DNA of 64,000 nucleotides, from positions 1,912,806-1,976,805 of the forward strand of contig JAUICZ010000001.1 in NCBI GenBank assembly GCA_030429205.1, in the 5' to 3' direction. This DNA comes from Bacteroidia bacterium. GTDB lineage: Bacteria > Bacteroidota > Bacteroidia > Chitinophagales > Chitinophagaceae. The notes under the pieces are model-generated. The model saw only the letters and a program-made list of their open reading frames with translations. It had not been told where the DNA came from and made no database searches. Position numbers and translations under genes: made by a program. Numbering within the stretch: position 1 is the first letter of the stretch; the number at the start of each line of letters is the position of its first letter. Of the stretch, positions 1 to 8,595 are shown piece by piece.

Positions 1-1
1 T

Positions 2-514
2 AAGGCTTATTATAAGTCAGCAGAAATAACGGTAACAGATCTTTTCTCGCAACAAGTCGTCCAGCCCAAGGATACTGTATCGCATAACAACCTTCAATTG
101 AGGGTGCAATTAACCAAAGAGCGACACCTTGTTACAAATAACATGTGGGCGGGTAATGCAGCCTACGCAACCTCTCGGGACAGAAACAGGGTTACTATAA
201 TAGAGAAAGTAAAGAACATTAAGCTGATAACACTGAACGATTATAACAGCAACTTTAAAGCGGGCGATGATATAATGGACAGTTGTTACATCAACAATGT
301 GTATAGAAATGATGAACGCGGGTTGATAAGCTCTATGAATGAGCAAACCTATGGAGATGTGTATGATTATGAGATCAGCGAGTTAGGAATGTTCGAGTTT
401 AAGATAGAAGCCCGGCCCGATGCCGCAACTATACAACGGTTTGCTTTGGTGTTTGAGACTGAAGCCGGCTCTGCATTTACCGATACTACAATTTCATTCA
501 TTGTTAAACCTTAA
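2..514 (+). CDS. 3' part of an unknown protein (5' end outside window)
   Basis: The reading frame is open from base 2, so the gene starts upstream of the window; the first in-window start-like codon (TTG at 98) is probably internal. The visible 170 residues have no transmembrane segment or catalytic motif I recognise. They contain a motif LITLNDYNSNF, a Cys at DSCYINN, and a C-terminus rich in alternating hydrophobic residues (FALVFETE, ISFIVKP) that suggests a beta-sandwich ending. It lies 9 bases before the next forward gene, which encodes a secreted putative outer-membrane protein, so the two are probably co-transcribed and both envelope-associated. A Bacteroidota lipoprotein of unknown function is possible, but the N-terminus needed to show this is missing. 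Confidence 0.7.
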   Translation, partial: KAYYKSAEITVTDLFSQQVVQPKDTVSHNNLQLRVQLTKERHLVTNNMWAGNAAYATSRDRNRVTIIEKVKNIKLITLNDYNSNFKAGDDIMDSCYINNVYRNDERGLISSMNEQTYGDVYDYEISELGMFEFKIEARPDAATIQRFALVFETEAGSAFTDTTISFIVKP

Positions 515-523
515 AATCTCGTC

Positions 524-1381
524 ATGAAAGTATTATCTGTAATTATTTTATGCTGTCTTGCACATACAGCGCTTGCACAAGATGCAATGAGAGGTGCTGT
601 TAAAAAAGGGTCTCTGCATTGGTATGTTAAACTGGCAGGAGATTATCATTTTAATGAAAACGATACCGGCCCGTCTGTGGATAATGAACCGGAGTCGGGT
701 GGGTTTAGAAGGCAGGAAGATTTGTTGACGGCTAAAGATGCGATAGGTTCCAGAATTGGTATAGGGCTGCAACGGATTACCAGATATCGTATGTTCTTTT
801 TACTGCGTAGCGATGTGAAGTTCCTCAGGCACAGCTTGCTATTAAACTATAAGGCTGCAGAAAATGGATATCCCGGCAGTAGCTATACGTTGCAAGAACG
901 ATACAATTTTACAGAGTATGCGCTGAATTTGCATTTAGCGATGGGGTACTCTCTACTGGTAGCTCATGGTAAAGGTGCGGTAGACTTTGCAATGGGAGCA
1001 AACTTGCACATACCTGTTGTAGGAGAGTCTAACAAAGGAGAGTTGATACACGGCCAAACAAATAATAATTCGCCCTATCAGGATGCAATTATGTATGTGC
1101 AAACCGGCTGGGGCGATCAAAAGCCACATGGTAATACAGACGGGGCTTACATACCAATAAACGTACTGGCAGATTTTCAAGTTGCATACACTTTTAATCA
1201 GCCTGCGGTGTTTTCTGACAGGAAGCTAAGAATAGGTTTAGACCTTGGAGTAGCAGGAGAAGGGAACTACCTTAATACGGTAGAGGTGACAACAATACGT
1301 GCGAACAGAGAAACCGGCAATAAATACAAGTTTAAAGATCTACATTTATCGCTGGGATTTTTTGTGGCTGTGGAAATATAG
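524..1381 (+). CDS. secreted putative outer-membrane protein, unknown function
   Basis: The 285-residue protein begins with a clear signal peptide ending in ALAQ (cleavage near residue 19). The mature part has many alternating aromatic/hydrophobic stretches (YALNLHLAMGYSLL, DLHLSLGFFVAVEI), as expected of an outer-membrane beta-barrel. There is no enzyme motif. It follows the partial upstream gene by 9 bases and ends before a strong hairpin at 1391, so it looks like the last gene of its operon. I do not recognise a named family; the barrel call rests on sequence pattern only. A porin-like or T9SS-associated membrane protein would fit the setting. Confidence 0.65.
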   Translation: MKVLSVIILCCLAHTALAQDAMRGAVKKGSLHWYVKLAGDYHFNENDTGPSVDNEPESGGFRRQEDLLTAKDAIGSRIGIGLQRITRYRMFFLLRSDVKFLRHSLLLNYKAAENGYPGSSYTLQERYNFTEYALNLHLAMGYSLLVAHGKGAVDFAMGANLHIPVVGESNKGELIHGQTNNNSPYQDAIMYVQTGWGDQKPHGNTDGAYIPINVLADFQVAYTFNQPAVFSDRKLRIGLDLGVAGEGNYLNTVEVTTIRANRETGNKYKFKDLHLSLGFFVAVEI

Positions 1382-1390
1382 AAAAGAAGA

Positions 1391-1415
1391 GGGTCGCCGT
1401 TAGGCGACCCTTGTT
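1391..1415. terminator. intrinsic terminator hairpin
   Basis: An 8-bp perfect stem gggtcgcc/ggcgaccc with a 4-base loop (gtta) is followed by TTGTT. It sits 10 bases after the stop at 1381 and can serve both this operon and the convergent lolA. A second small hairpin (acggc/gccgt) lies at 1425-1438. Confidence 0.75.
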
Positions 1416-1447
1416 ACATACACTACGGCTTGCGCCGTGAAAAGTCT

Positions 1448-2095
1448 TTATCTCAGGTCAATCATTTCCGCTCCGGGAAATTCTTTTGCTGTGTAGGTAA
1501 ACAAGTTGTCTCCTAAGGTAATATTTGTTTTGTAATTACTTAAAGAATAGCGGTATGTGTTACCGTTCTTTTCCCAAACTTGTCCGCCTACTATCTGACG
1601 GTTGTTATCTACAGCCAGCTGTACTTTGCTGAATGCTTTGTCTGCATTTTTGGGTGTAAGCTCAATAACCTCACAGGTTTTGCCATCAATTTTACGTGGG
1701 CCAACATACTTGTAGTTGTACTCCTTATCGTAAAAGTTGGTTAGTAGTTTTGCGGGAGAAAGTGCCTGGTCATCCGGGTTGTATGCAGAGGCTTGTATTT
1801 CGTTAGTAGCCTTCATATACGTCCATGCGGTTTTATTATCACTCATGATGATGAGCTCCTTATTCTCCATCTCAATACGATACTTTTCTCCTTTCATGTA
1901 AAAGGTACCTGTTTTAGTATCGTTGTTGCCGCCACCAAGTAACTCCAGTTTAAAATCTGATTTTAAAGATTTTAAGTTGCTGATCTTCTTGTTAGAAGCA
2001 TCCAGTATCTCTTTTGCCTTTTTGTCTGCTTGTGCTAATACCGGTTGCGTCGCCAATCCCAATGCTATAAAGCATATAGTAAAAACTCTTTTCAT
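1448..2095 (-). CDS. lolA: outer-membrane lipoprotein carrier protein LolA
   Basis: LolA is the periplasmic chaperone that takes lipoproteins from the inner-membrane Lol transporter to the outer membrane. The 215-residue protein has a signal peptide ending in VLAQA, then the LolA/LppX-type half-barrel pattern: helix with KKISNLKSLKSDF, strands around GTFYMKGEKYRIEM, IIMSDNKTAWTYMK, and a late VIELTPK segment. Length matches the family. In many Bacteroidota lolA lies directly after ftsK. Here ftsK is on the same strand upstream, but a forward four-gene cassette and an unknown gene intervene. A TAnnTTTG element (as CAAAGTTA, 2133-2140) supplies its own promoter. Confidence 0.88.
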   Translation of the reverse strand: MKRVFTICFIALGLATQPVLAQADKKAKEILDASNKKISNLKSLKSDFKLELLGGGNNDTKTGTFYMKGEKYRIEMENKELIIMSDNKTAWTYMKATNEIQASAYNPDDQALSPAKLLTNFYDKEYNYKYVGPRKIDGKTCEVIELTPKNADKAFSKVQLAVDNNRQIVGGQVWEKNGNTYRYSLSNYKTNITLGDNLFTYTAKEFPGAEMIDLR

Positions 2096-2132
2096 ATATC
2101 AATTCTAAATATTTCGTTCATCAATAGGGATG

Positions 2133-2140
2133 CAAAGTTA
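2133..2140 (-). promoter_or_regulatory. putative -7 promoter element of lolA
   Basis: Read on the minus strand this is TAACTTTG, matching the Bacteroidota -7 consensus TAnnTTTG. It is 37 bases upstream of the lolA start codon. Confidence 0.5.
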
Positions 2141-2221
2141 ATGCCGAGAAAACAAAAAGTTATGTTATTAATGCAAATAATGTGATTTGCCCTGTTTGTG
2201 GTAATGTTCCTAACTGTTGAA

Positions 2222-2229
2222 TATATTTG
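2222..2229 (+). promoter_or_regulatory. putative -7 element of the AraC-type regulator
   Basis: TATATTTG matches TAnnTTTG. A TTTG at 2195-2198 lies 23 bases upstream as a possible -33 element. The site falls inside the longer reading frame that opens at a GTG at 2198, which argues for translation from the ATG at 2255 instead. Confidence 0.5.
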
Positions 2230-2254
2230 TATTCAATGCAATGTTGCACTTGCT

Positions 2255-3112
2255 ATGACAAGAGATGTAATAGATATCAATGATTTTATTATTCTGGTAG
2301 AGCACTCAGAAGAAGGGCAGGTAGGTATTGACTCTTGTTTCTTTGATGAGCCTGTGATAGCTATTGCATTTTACGGAGCAGGAAATGTAGACCTTACTGT
2401 GAAATACAATGGTAAAGAAAAAGAGTTTTCGCATACCAAAGGGATGGTATTATCATTCTATGCTGATGAAAAAGTAGAATTTGCACATAAAGTATCAGAA
2501 GAAAAGAAGCTGCAGTGTATTGTTATAGCAACTGCAGTTAAAAACCTGAAACAGTTACCTAACAGAGAGGGAGATATTTTTTCTGATCTGTTACATCAAT
2601 TGGTCAACCCTGCAGATCACTATGTGGAGGGCCCCCGGTTTTATATGACACCTGAAATGCACAATGTGCTGGAGCAGGTATTTAATATTCAATACGAGGG
2701 TAAAACCAAGATGATGTTCTTCCGCAGCCAGATGACCATTCTGCTCTCACACTTCTTTGGCACACTATCTAATATGAAGGAAGAAGTCGTGCGCGATGAT
2801 GAACGTGAAAAACTTTATCTGGCAAAGGAAATATTGAATAATAATCTGGAAAGCCCGCCATCTCTTAGTGAATTATCTCGTCAAATAGGGCTGAACGACT
2901 TTAAGCTGAAGAAGAACTTTAAAGAGTTGTTTGGTGTGCCCGTGTTCAAGTATCTGCAAAACGAGCGTATGGCCAAAGCTCACGAGCTGTTGCGGACAGA
3001 TCATATGAGCATACAAGAAGTAGCCTGGCATGTAGGCTACGATAGCCTGAGCTCTTTTTCTAATGCTTTTGCCAAGAAGTATGGCTTCCGTCCCAGCGAA
3101 ATAAAGCAGTAA
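2255..3112 (+). CDS. AraC family transcriptional regulator
   Basis: The protein (285 residues from the ATG at 2255) has an N-terminal sensing domain of about 170 residues and a complete C-terminal AraC DNA-binding domain with two helix-turn-helices: LSELSRQIGLNDFKLKKNF and IQEVAWHVGYDSLSSF, ending in the typical YGFRPSEIK. The longer frame from GTG 2198 would add 19 residues (MVMFLTVEY..) that contain a promoter-like element, so I prefer 2255. It precedes three forward genes (cytochrome-like, DUF1772, NmrA) and is probably their regulator, although the signal is unknown. It is divergent from lolA. Confidence 0.88.
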   Translation: MTRDVIDINDFIILVEHSEEGQVGIDSCFFDEPVIAIAFYGAGNVDLTVKYNGKEKEFSHTKGMVLSFYADEKVEFAHKVSEEKKLQCIVIATAVKNLKQLPNREGDIFSDLLHQLVNPADHYVEGPRFYMTPEMHNVLEQVFNIQYEGKTKMMFFRSQMTILLSHFFGTLSNMKEEVVRDDEREKLYLAKEILNNNLESPPSLSELSRQIGLNDFKLKKNFKELFGVPVFKYLQNERMAKAHELLRTDHMSIQEVAWHVGYDSLSSFSNAFAKKYGFRPSEIKQ

Positions 3113-3205
3113 TCCTTTTCGAACAAATCATTATCCTTTTCAAACTAATGTCTTGAAAGGGCTGGCCGCATCTTTGTCTCGTCAATCAATCAAACGATTT
3201 TAAAC

Positions 3206-3550
3206 ATGAGACGAAACAATAAAAAGGCTGCGGTTTTAGCTATTGCCTTTATCAGTATAACAACATTGTCAGCATTCATTTCGCCGGTGATAAAGCCTGC
3301 TATGACGGTTGCAACTGCTCAGCAGAAAAAGGCTGCATTTCAAGTGCTGAATACAAAGTGTAATGTCTGCCACCGTAAGCAGAACAAGAAAAAGATCTTC
3401 TCACTACAAAACATGAGCGGCTTCGCTCCGCTGATCAATCAACAGGTTTTTGTTTTAAGAAGGATGCCCAGGGGCAAGAAGATCAAGCTAACGGCAAACG
3501 ACTATCAAACACTTAAGTCTTGGTTACTAACACAAAATCTAAATAAATAG
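3206..3550 (+). CDS. small exported c-type-cytochrome-like haem protein
   Basis: The 114-residue protein has an N-terminal hydrophobic signal/anchor (residues 8-30) and a single haem-attachment motif CNVCH (Cys52, Cys55, His56). A Met in RRMPRG followed by LTANDYQTLKSWL resembles the C-terminal helix and axial Met of short monohaem cytochromes. It probably carries electrons or senses redox state in the periplasm. It is the first gene after the AraC regulator, with a CATCTTTG promoter-like element around 3170 in the gap, and is followed 2 bases later by the DUF1772 gene. The partner enzyme is not evident. Confidence 0.7.
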   Translation: MRRNNKKAAVLAIAFISITTLSAFISPVIKPAMTVATAQQKKAAFQVLNTKCNVCHRKQNKKKIFSLQNMSGFAPLINQQVFVLRRMPRGKKIKLTANDYQTLKSWLLTQNLNK

Positions 3551-3552
3551 TT

Positions 3553-4056
3553 ATGAGTTTACTTATTAAAAACGCGCCACTCTTTCTGGCGATCATCTTA
3601 ACGGGTTTATCTGCGGGGCTCTTTTATGCCTGGCAGGTATCAGTAATACCGGGTACAAAATTAGTTACAGACAAAGTATACCTGGAGAGTATGCAATCAA
3701 TCAACAGGGCGATTATCAACCCGGGCTTCATTATCATCTTCTTGGGTAGTATGCTTATGTTGGCTATAGCCAGCTACACACAGTATGGCAATTTTTCCTC
3801 CTTCGTTTTAGTAGCGTCTGCAGCAGTTTGTTACCTGATAGGTACAATAGGGGTAACAGGTATGGGTAATGTGCCTATGAATGAAGCACTAGATGCGGTA
3901 GACCTGACGGTGTTGAACGATAGCTCTCTTAAAGAACTGAGAGGATCTTACGAGGGACGCTGGAATATGCTGCATGCTATCAGGACAGCTTTTTCTGTAA
4001 TCGCATTTATACTGGCATTGCTATCTGCTTTTGCCAACATAAAAACCACAGCTTAA
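3553..4056 (+). CDS. DUF1772 (anthrone-oxygenase-like) membrane protein
   Basis: The 167-residue protein has four predicted transmembrane segments (about residues 8-30, 52-75, 80-103, 140-162). It carries the signature of the DUF1772 family: GMGNVPMNEAL in the loop and RWNMLHAIRTAFS before the last helix. Fungal members are annotated as anthrone oxygenases; bacterial members are mostly uncharacterised. It starts 2 bases after the cytochrome-like gene and is followed 29 bases later by an NmrA-type reductase, forming a probable small redox operon. The biochemical role is unknown. Confidence 0.8.
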   Translation: MSLLIKNAPLFLAIILTGLSAGLFYAWQVSVIPGTKLVTDKVYLESMQSINRAIINPGFIIIFLGSMLMLAIASYTQYGNFSSFVLVASAAVCYLIGTIGVTGMGNVPMNEALDAVDLTVLNDSSLKELRGSYEGRWNMLHAIRTAFSVIAFILALLSAFANIKTTA

Positions 4057-4085
4057 ATATTTATCAAACTATAAAAATCAAAAAA

Positions 4086-4928
4086 ATGTCAAACAAGATC
4101 TTAGTAATCGGAGGTAACGGTAAAACAGGCCGTAAAATTGTAACACGTTTAGAAGCACAGGGAGCAGATGTTAGAATCGGCTCAAGAAGTGGTAGCCCCG
4201 CTTTCGACTGGGAAGATGCTAGCACATGGGAGGCTGCATTTGAAGGAGTAAATAAAGCGTATATCACCTTTCAACCAGACCTTGCAGTACCCGGAGCACT
4301 GGATGCCATTGAAGGTATCTGCAAAGTGGCTAAAAAAGCACAGGTAGAAAAGCTGGTGTTGTTATCTGGTAAAGGGGAGCGCGAAGCAGAACTGTGTGAG
4401 CAAGCAGTGATGAGTTCAGGGTTAAATTATACCATTGTACGTGCCAGCTGGTTCAATCAAAATTTTAGTGAGAGTTTCTTTTTAGATCCTGTAATTGCAG
4501 GTCATGTAGCATTGCCACAAGCTAATGTGCCGATACCTTTTGTAGATACAGATGATATTGCTGATGTAGCAGTAGAAGCACTACTGAATGATGAACATAA
4601 CGGAAATATATATCAACTGACGGGCCCTCGTTTATTGACCTTTAAAGATGTGGTAGCAGAGATCGCAAAAGCATCTGGTAGAGATGTCTCATTTACACCA
4701 ATAACAGTAACCGCCTATACCGATATGATGAAAGAACAAGGGGTGCCTGAAGAGTTTGTATGGCTGGTAGGCTACTTGTTTACAGAGGTGTTGGGTGGCG
4801 AAAGTATATCTGAGCAAACCAACGATATAGAAAAAGTGTTGGGCAGAAAGCCGAAGGACTTTACACAATATGCAGCAGAAGTAGCCGCTACAGGTTTATG
4901 GAACCAAACTGAAGAGGCAGCCGTTTAG
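4086..4928 (+). CDS. NmrA/SDR-type NAD(P)-binding protein
   Basis: The 280-residue protein has an N-terminal Rossmann motif GGNGKTG (residues 9-15), then KLVLLSGKGER and VRASWFNQNF in the positions typical of NmrA-like atypical short-chain dehydrogenases. A substrate-side region follows with FTPITVTAYTDMMKEQG. Members act as NAD(P)H-dependent reductases or redox sensors (NmrA, quinone reductase 2, ergot-type EasG), and the substrate cannot be told from sequence. It is the last gene of the AraC/cytochrome/DUF1772 set and is followed by a 12-bp-stem terminator. Confidence 0.85.
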   Translation: MSNKILVIGGNGKTGRKIVTRLEAQGADVRIGSRSGSPAFDWEDASTWEAAFEGVNKAYITFQPDLAVPGALDAIEGICKVAKKAQVEKLVLLSGKGEREAELCEQAVMSSGLNYTIVRASWFNQNFSESFFLDPVIAGHVALPQANVPIPFVDTDDIADVAVEALLNDEHNGNIYQLTGPRLLTFKDVVAEIAKASGRDVSFTPITVTAYTDMMKEQGVPEEFVWLVGYLFTEVLGGESISEQTNDIEKVLGRKPKDFTQYAAEVAATGLWNQTEEAAV

Positions 4929-4949
4929 TTATCTCTGTTTTAAGTAAAA

Positions 4950-4977
4950 CAAAGAGCCGCCAATTGGCGGCTCTTTG
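4950..4977. terminator. bidirectional intrinsic terminator
   Basis: A perfect 12-bp stem caaagagccgcc/ggcggctctttg with an AATT loop lies between the convergent genes ending at 4928 and 4998. The A-rich left and T-rich right flanks suit termination from both sides. Confidence 0.85.
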
Positions 4978-4997
4978 TTGATTCTATATAGAATAAA

Positions 4998-5579
4998 TTA
5001 GTTACTCCATTTAATAGCTAACCTGTTTTTGTAGAGTATTTCTTTTGATCTGGCATTGTGAGATACAAAACACAGATAAAGTGTTTGGTCTATACTGTTA
5101 ACGCTGATCTCACTATTGTCATCTACATTAAATATCCTTTCAACTGTTCTGGTGCATACATATTTATCACCCGATTTTTCAACACTGTTAAAGCGGTGCT
5201 CATCGTCATTCGCATAGAACAAATAGTTAGAGCCACTGCTTTTTGCCATGATCGCATTTTCAGGGTTGAATTTATGATCTGCCATGCCGGAACCGGGAGC
5301 AAAGCAAGGTATATTTAAAACATCGGCGGCATTGGGCAAGCTTTTGTAAGTCTCTTTATCGAAAGAGGCGTTGACCAACATGCCGGATGGCTTTGGCATT
5401 TCAATAATGATGTCGAAAGAAGATTTGCTGAGTTTGATCGCATTCTTTTGATCTACATGATAGAGCTTGCCGTTTTGTTTTATAGATACTTTGTAGTCAC
5501 TGTTGCTTTGTGCTAAAAGGGTAGTGCTGTTTACTGCCAATAAACATATGGCAGTCAGCAAGAGTTTAGTAGTGTTCAT
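4998..5579 (-). CDS. secreted protein of unknown function
   Basis: The 193-residue protein has a signal peptide ending in LLAQ (about residue 24). I recognise no family. The mature part is beta-rich with SDYKVSIKQNGKLYHV near the start, GSNYLFYANDDEHRF in the middle, and two Cys (PCFAPG and KYVCTRT) that could pair. It lies 7 bases downstream of ftsK on the same strand and ends at a shared terminator, so it is probably expressed with ftsK. In related genomes I would expect lolA at this place, so this may be a lineage-specific addition. Confidence 0.6.
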   Translation of the reverse strand: MNTTKLLLTAICLLAVNSTTLLAQSNSDYKVSIKQNGKLYHVDQKNAIKLSKSSFDIIIEMPKPSGMLVNASFDKETYKSLPNAADVLNIPCFAPGSGMADHKFNPENAIMAKSSGSNYLFYANDDEHRFNSVEKSGDKYVCTRTVERIFNVDDNSEISVNSIDQTLYLCFVSHNARSKEILYKNRLAIKWSN

Positions 5580-5586
5580 AGATATT

Positions 5587-8163
5587 TTATAAGCTATTTA
5601 GTAATTGTTCCAGTTCTGCTTCTGTATGTACCAGTACCTCGCGCGGTTTACTGCCTGCAGAAGGGCCTACAATGTCAGCGGCCTCCAGTTGGTCCATAAT
5701 CCGACCAGCACGGTTATAACCAAGGTTAAAGCGACGTTGCAGCATTGATGTAGAGCCAGACTGTGAAGTGACAACCGTACGTGCACACTCTTCAAACAAT
5801 TTATCCCTGTTGGTCAGGTCAGCTTTTTTATCGCTGCCGCCACCTTCGTCACCTTCGTATTCCGGTAGTTCAAATGCAGAAGGGTAGCCGCGCTGTTCAC
5901 CGATAAAGTCGGTAACGTTCTCAACCTCTGGAGTGTCAACAAAAGCACATTGTAAACGTAGTAGCTCACTGCCAAACGATATCAGCATATCTCCACGGCC
6001 AATAAGCTGTTCTGCACCACCTGCATCCAGAATAGTACGAGAGTCTACCTTTGCAGAAACCTTAAAGGCAATACGTGCAGGGAAGTTGGCTTTAATAGTA
6101 CCTGTAATAACATTTACAGACGGACGCTGTGTAGCGATGATCAAGTGTATACCTACCGCACGGGCTAACTGTGCTAAACGAGCTATAGGCATTTCAACCT
6201 CTTTACCCGCAGTCATCATCAAGTCTGCAAACTCATCTATTACCAGTACAATAAATGGCAAATATTTATGCCCTTTCTCGGGATTAAGTTTACGTCGAAT
6301 GAACTTAGCGTTGTACTCCTTAATATTTCTGGAACCTGCTTCTTTCAGTAACTCGTATCTGTTATCCATTTCAATACACAAAGAGTTGAGTGTATTGATC
6401 ACCTTTTTAGTATCGGTGATGATGGCTTCTTCTTCGTCTGGCAGTTTGGCTAAGAAGTGGTTTTCTATAGTGCGATATATTGACAGCTCAACCTTCTTAG
6501 GGTCTATCATCACAAATTTTAACTGTGATGGATGTTTCTTATATAGTAATGATACAAGAATAGTATTGATACCTACAGATTTACCCTGTCCTGTAGCACC
6601 TGCCATTAATAAGTGAGGCATGGTTGCTAAGTCTACTATATAGTTCTCGTTGTCTATCTTCTTACCCAAAGCAATAGGCAAGCTCATTTTTGTTGTGGCG
6701 AACTTCTCGCTGGATAGTATGCCTCTTATAGTAACTATTTGCTTGTTGGCGTTAGGAACCTCAATACCAATAGTACCACGCCCCGGTATTGGCGCAATGA
6801 TACGTATACCCAATGCTGCAAGATTCAGTGCAATATCATCTTCCAGGTTTCTGATCTTTGATATACGTACACCTTCTGCAGGCACTATCTCGTACAAAGT
6901 AACCGTAGGGCCAACAGTGGCGCTAATGCGTTGTATCTCTATATTAAAGCTGCGTAGTGTTTGGATGATCTGATTTTTATTTTGCTCCAGCTCATCTTTA
7001 TCCAGTACTATCTTTTGTTGCTCACGATCTTCAAGTAAATCAAGCGTAGGGAAGTGGTAGTCCGGCAAGTCTAGCTCAGGTGCATACTTCTCGTTATCCT
7101 GTATGCTAATGTGGCCGCCGTGTTGGGGAATTATTTTCTCTTCGTCTGTTTGGTTTACCTCAAAAGAGAGGTTCTCTTCATCAGTAGGTTCTGTTTTTTT
7201 CTTCGTCTTGTTTTCAGCTTCAGGCACATTCAACTCTACTTCGGTATTAGCTTCCTGAACAGGTGGCTCAGGAGTTGGTGTTTCTTCAACAACTTCATTT
7301 ACCGTAGGCTCTTCTTTATTAGCATACATGTCGTTAACCGTATGCTGTTCTGCTTGGTTGTCTATCAGTTCTATATTCAGATCTTCCTGTTCGGTTTCTT
7401 CCTCTATAGACTCTAGTGGTTGCACACCTTCTGTTGCAGTATTGCCTGTTTTTAGTTCTTCTGCAGGTTCTGCTTCTTCACTGGTAGTTGATTCTGTTTT
7501 CTCCGGCTTTAGTGTTGCAGCCGTTTCGGCTACTTTTTTAGCTGCTTTTTTTGCTTTGCGTAGAATAGGTGAGATATCCAGCGCAAATACTACAAAAACA
7601 AAGAAGCATACAATGCCTAATAGTAACAACCCAGTGCCGGCGCTGCCTATTAAACCATTCATGTATGCTATGGCTTCGTTGCCCCAAGCACCGCCAAAAG
7701 AGAAAGAGGCATCAGGCATTAAGTAAGTAAGCAACGGCGCTACCAGTAATATAAGTATGGCCGACCAGCGTATGTATCGCGCAACAGGTATAATACGTTT
7801 GCCATAAAGTAACCCCAGCCCGCCTATTGTAATAAACATACCTATCGCCAGTGATGCGATACCTACCCACTTATAAACTAATAGGTGTGAGATAGCAGCA
7901 CCCAGTCTGCCGCCCCAGTTGGCGGGTTGATTACCGCCGGCCTTCAGATAAGCCCATATAGAGCCCTGAGACATGAGCTCGCTCTGGTCTTGCTGCCATG
8001 TAAAACAATAGCTGATAACTGAAAAACAGATAAATACACCTATAAATAGTAAGAACATACCGGCACCAAGTCGCCATTGTTTTTTGCTGGGCGCTTTTAT
8101 TGCCGGTGTTTCTGTTGGTGTCTCTTTCTTCCTCTTTGTAGTATTTCTTTTGGACTTTGCCAT
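5587..8163 (-). CDS. ftsK: DNA translocase FtsK/SpoIIIE
   Basis: FtsK pumps DNA during chromosome segregation at the division septum. From the start at 8163 (MAKSKRN) the 858-residue protein has a basic N-terminus, four membrane helices (about residues 30-52, 95-120, 133-150, 170-195), an acidic Glu/Thr/Pro-rich linker (about 220-345), a RecA-like motor with Walker A GATGQGKS (522-529) and Walker B VLVIDEFADLM, and a C-terminal gamma winged helix (SMLQRRFNLGYNRAGRIMDQLE). The frame can be extended 21 residues upstream, but a promoter element at 8177-8184 falls in that extension, favouring 8163. Confidence 0.93.
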   Translation of the reverse strand: MAKSKRNTTKRKKETPTETPAIKAPSKKQWRLGAGMFLLFIGVFICFSVISYCFTWQQDQSELMSQGSIWAYLKAGGNQPANWGGRLGAAISHLLVYKWVGIASLAIGMFITIGGLGLLYGKRIIPVARYIRWSAILILLVAPLLTYLMPDASFSFGGAWGNEAIAYMNGLIGSAGTGLLLLGIVCFFVFVVFALDISPILRKAKKAAKKVAETAATLKPEKTESTTSEEAEPAEELKTGNTATEGVQPLESIEEETEQEDLNIELIDNQAEQHTVNDMYANKEEPTVNEVVEETPTPEPPVQEANTEVELNVPEAENKTKKKTEPTDEENLSFEVNQTDEEKIIPQHGGHISIQDNEKYAPELDLPDYHFPTLDLLEDREQQKIVLDKDELEQNKNQIIQTLRSFNIEIQRISATVGPTVTLYEIVPAEGVRISKIRNLEDDIALNLAALGIRIIAPIPGRGTIGIEVPNANKQIVTIRGILSSEKFATTKMSLPIALGKKIDNENYIVDLATMPHLLMAGATGQGKSVGINTILVSLLYKKHPSQLKFVMIDPKKVELSIYRTIENHFLAKLPDEEEAIITDTKKVINTLNSLCIEMDNRYELLKEAGSRNIKEYNAKFIRRKLNPEKGHKYLPFIVLVIDEFADLMMTAGKEVEMPIARLAQLARAVGIHLIIATQRPSVNVITGTIKANFPARIAFKVSAKVDSRTILDAGGAEQLIGRGDMLISFGSELLRLQCAFVDTPEVENVTDFIGEQRGYPSAFELPEYEGDEGGGSDKKADLTNRDKLFEECARTVVTSQSGSTSMLQRRFNLGYNRAGRIMDQLEAADIVGPSAGSKPREVLVHTEAELEQLLNSL

Positions 8164-8176
8164 TGGGTTAGTGTTG

Positions 8177-8184
8177 CAAAAATA
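8177..8184 (-). promoter_or_regulatory. putative -7 promoter element of ftsK
   Basis: Read on the minus strand this is TATTTTTG, matching TAnnTTTG. It is 13 bases upstream of the ATG at 8163, implying a very short leader and supporting that start over the longer frame. Confidence 0.5.
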
Positions 8185-8595
8185 ATGCTTTATTGTTCGT
8201 TTTGCTGAATGTTGTGTTATAAACAATAATTAGTAAAAATAATGCACTTCGGCAGTATATAAGCTATATTCTTTGTGTGCTGTAACGGTCGGTATGTCTC
8301 GCCAACCATTTTTTCTAAGATACTGTCTATAAACTACAAGGTAAAGAATGCGGTTTCAAACTTGGTAAATGACAGGTTTTCAGGCTTGTAGCCAGCTTAG
8401 AGTAGACAAAAATTCTATCTTGAAGCATTGTAACTTTGAAATATTTCCGTATTTTCAGCCGTTGAGAAAAGATATTTCGCAAGCTATGTGCATAAAAATA
8501 TGCCTGTAATTAACGATAGTTACTGTCATACAGTTGCATAGGTGGTTGTGAAAACATATTTTTATAAAAAATTACACTCATAAGGATAATATACT
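8185..8595. other. intergenic region between ftsK and the PorP-like gene
   Basis: About 410 bases separate two divergent genes. The only promoter-like signal I see for the forward gene is TAACTTTG at 8431-8438, with no clear -33 box; it would give a leader of about 150 nt. AAGGAT at 8582-8587 is a Shine-Dalgarno-like stretch just before the ATG. A 44-codon forward frame (8369-8503) has no recognisable features and I do not support it as a gene. No RNA gene is evident. Confidence 0.4.

Noticed and set aside
5933-7726. Several forward open frames inside ftsK
   Set aside because: They lie antisense to a well-conserved FtsK with intact motor motifs and give Ser/Ile-rich products without any family pattern.
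8369-8503. 44-codon forward frame upstream of the PorP-like gene
   Set aside because: No recognisable domain, no clear promoter or ribosome-binding site tied to it; length is within chance expectation.
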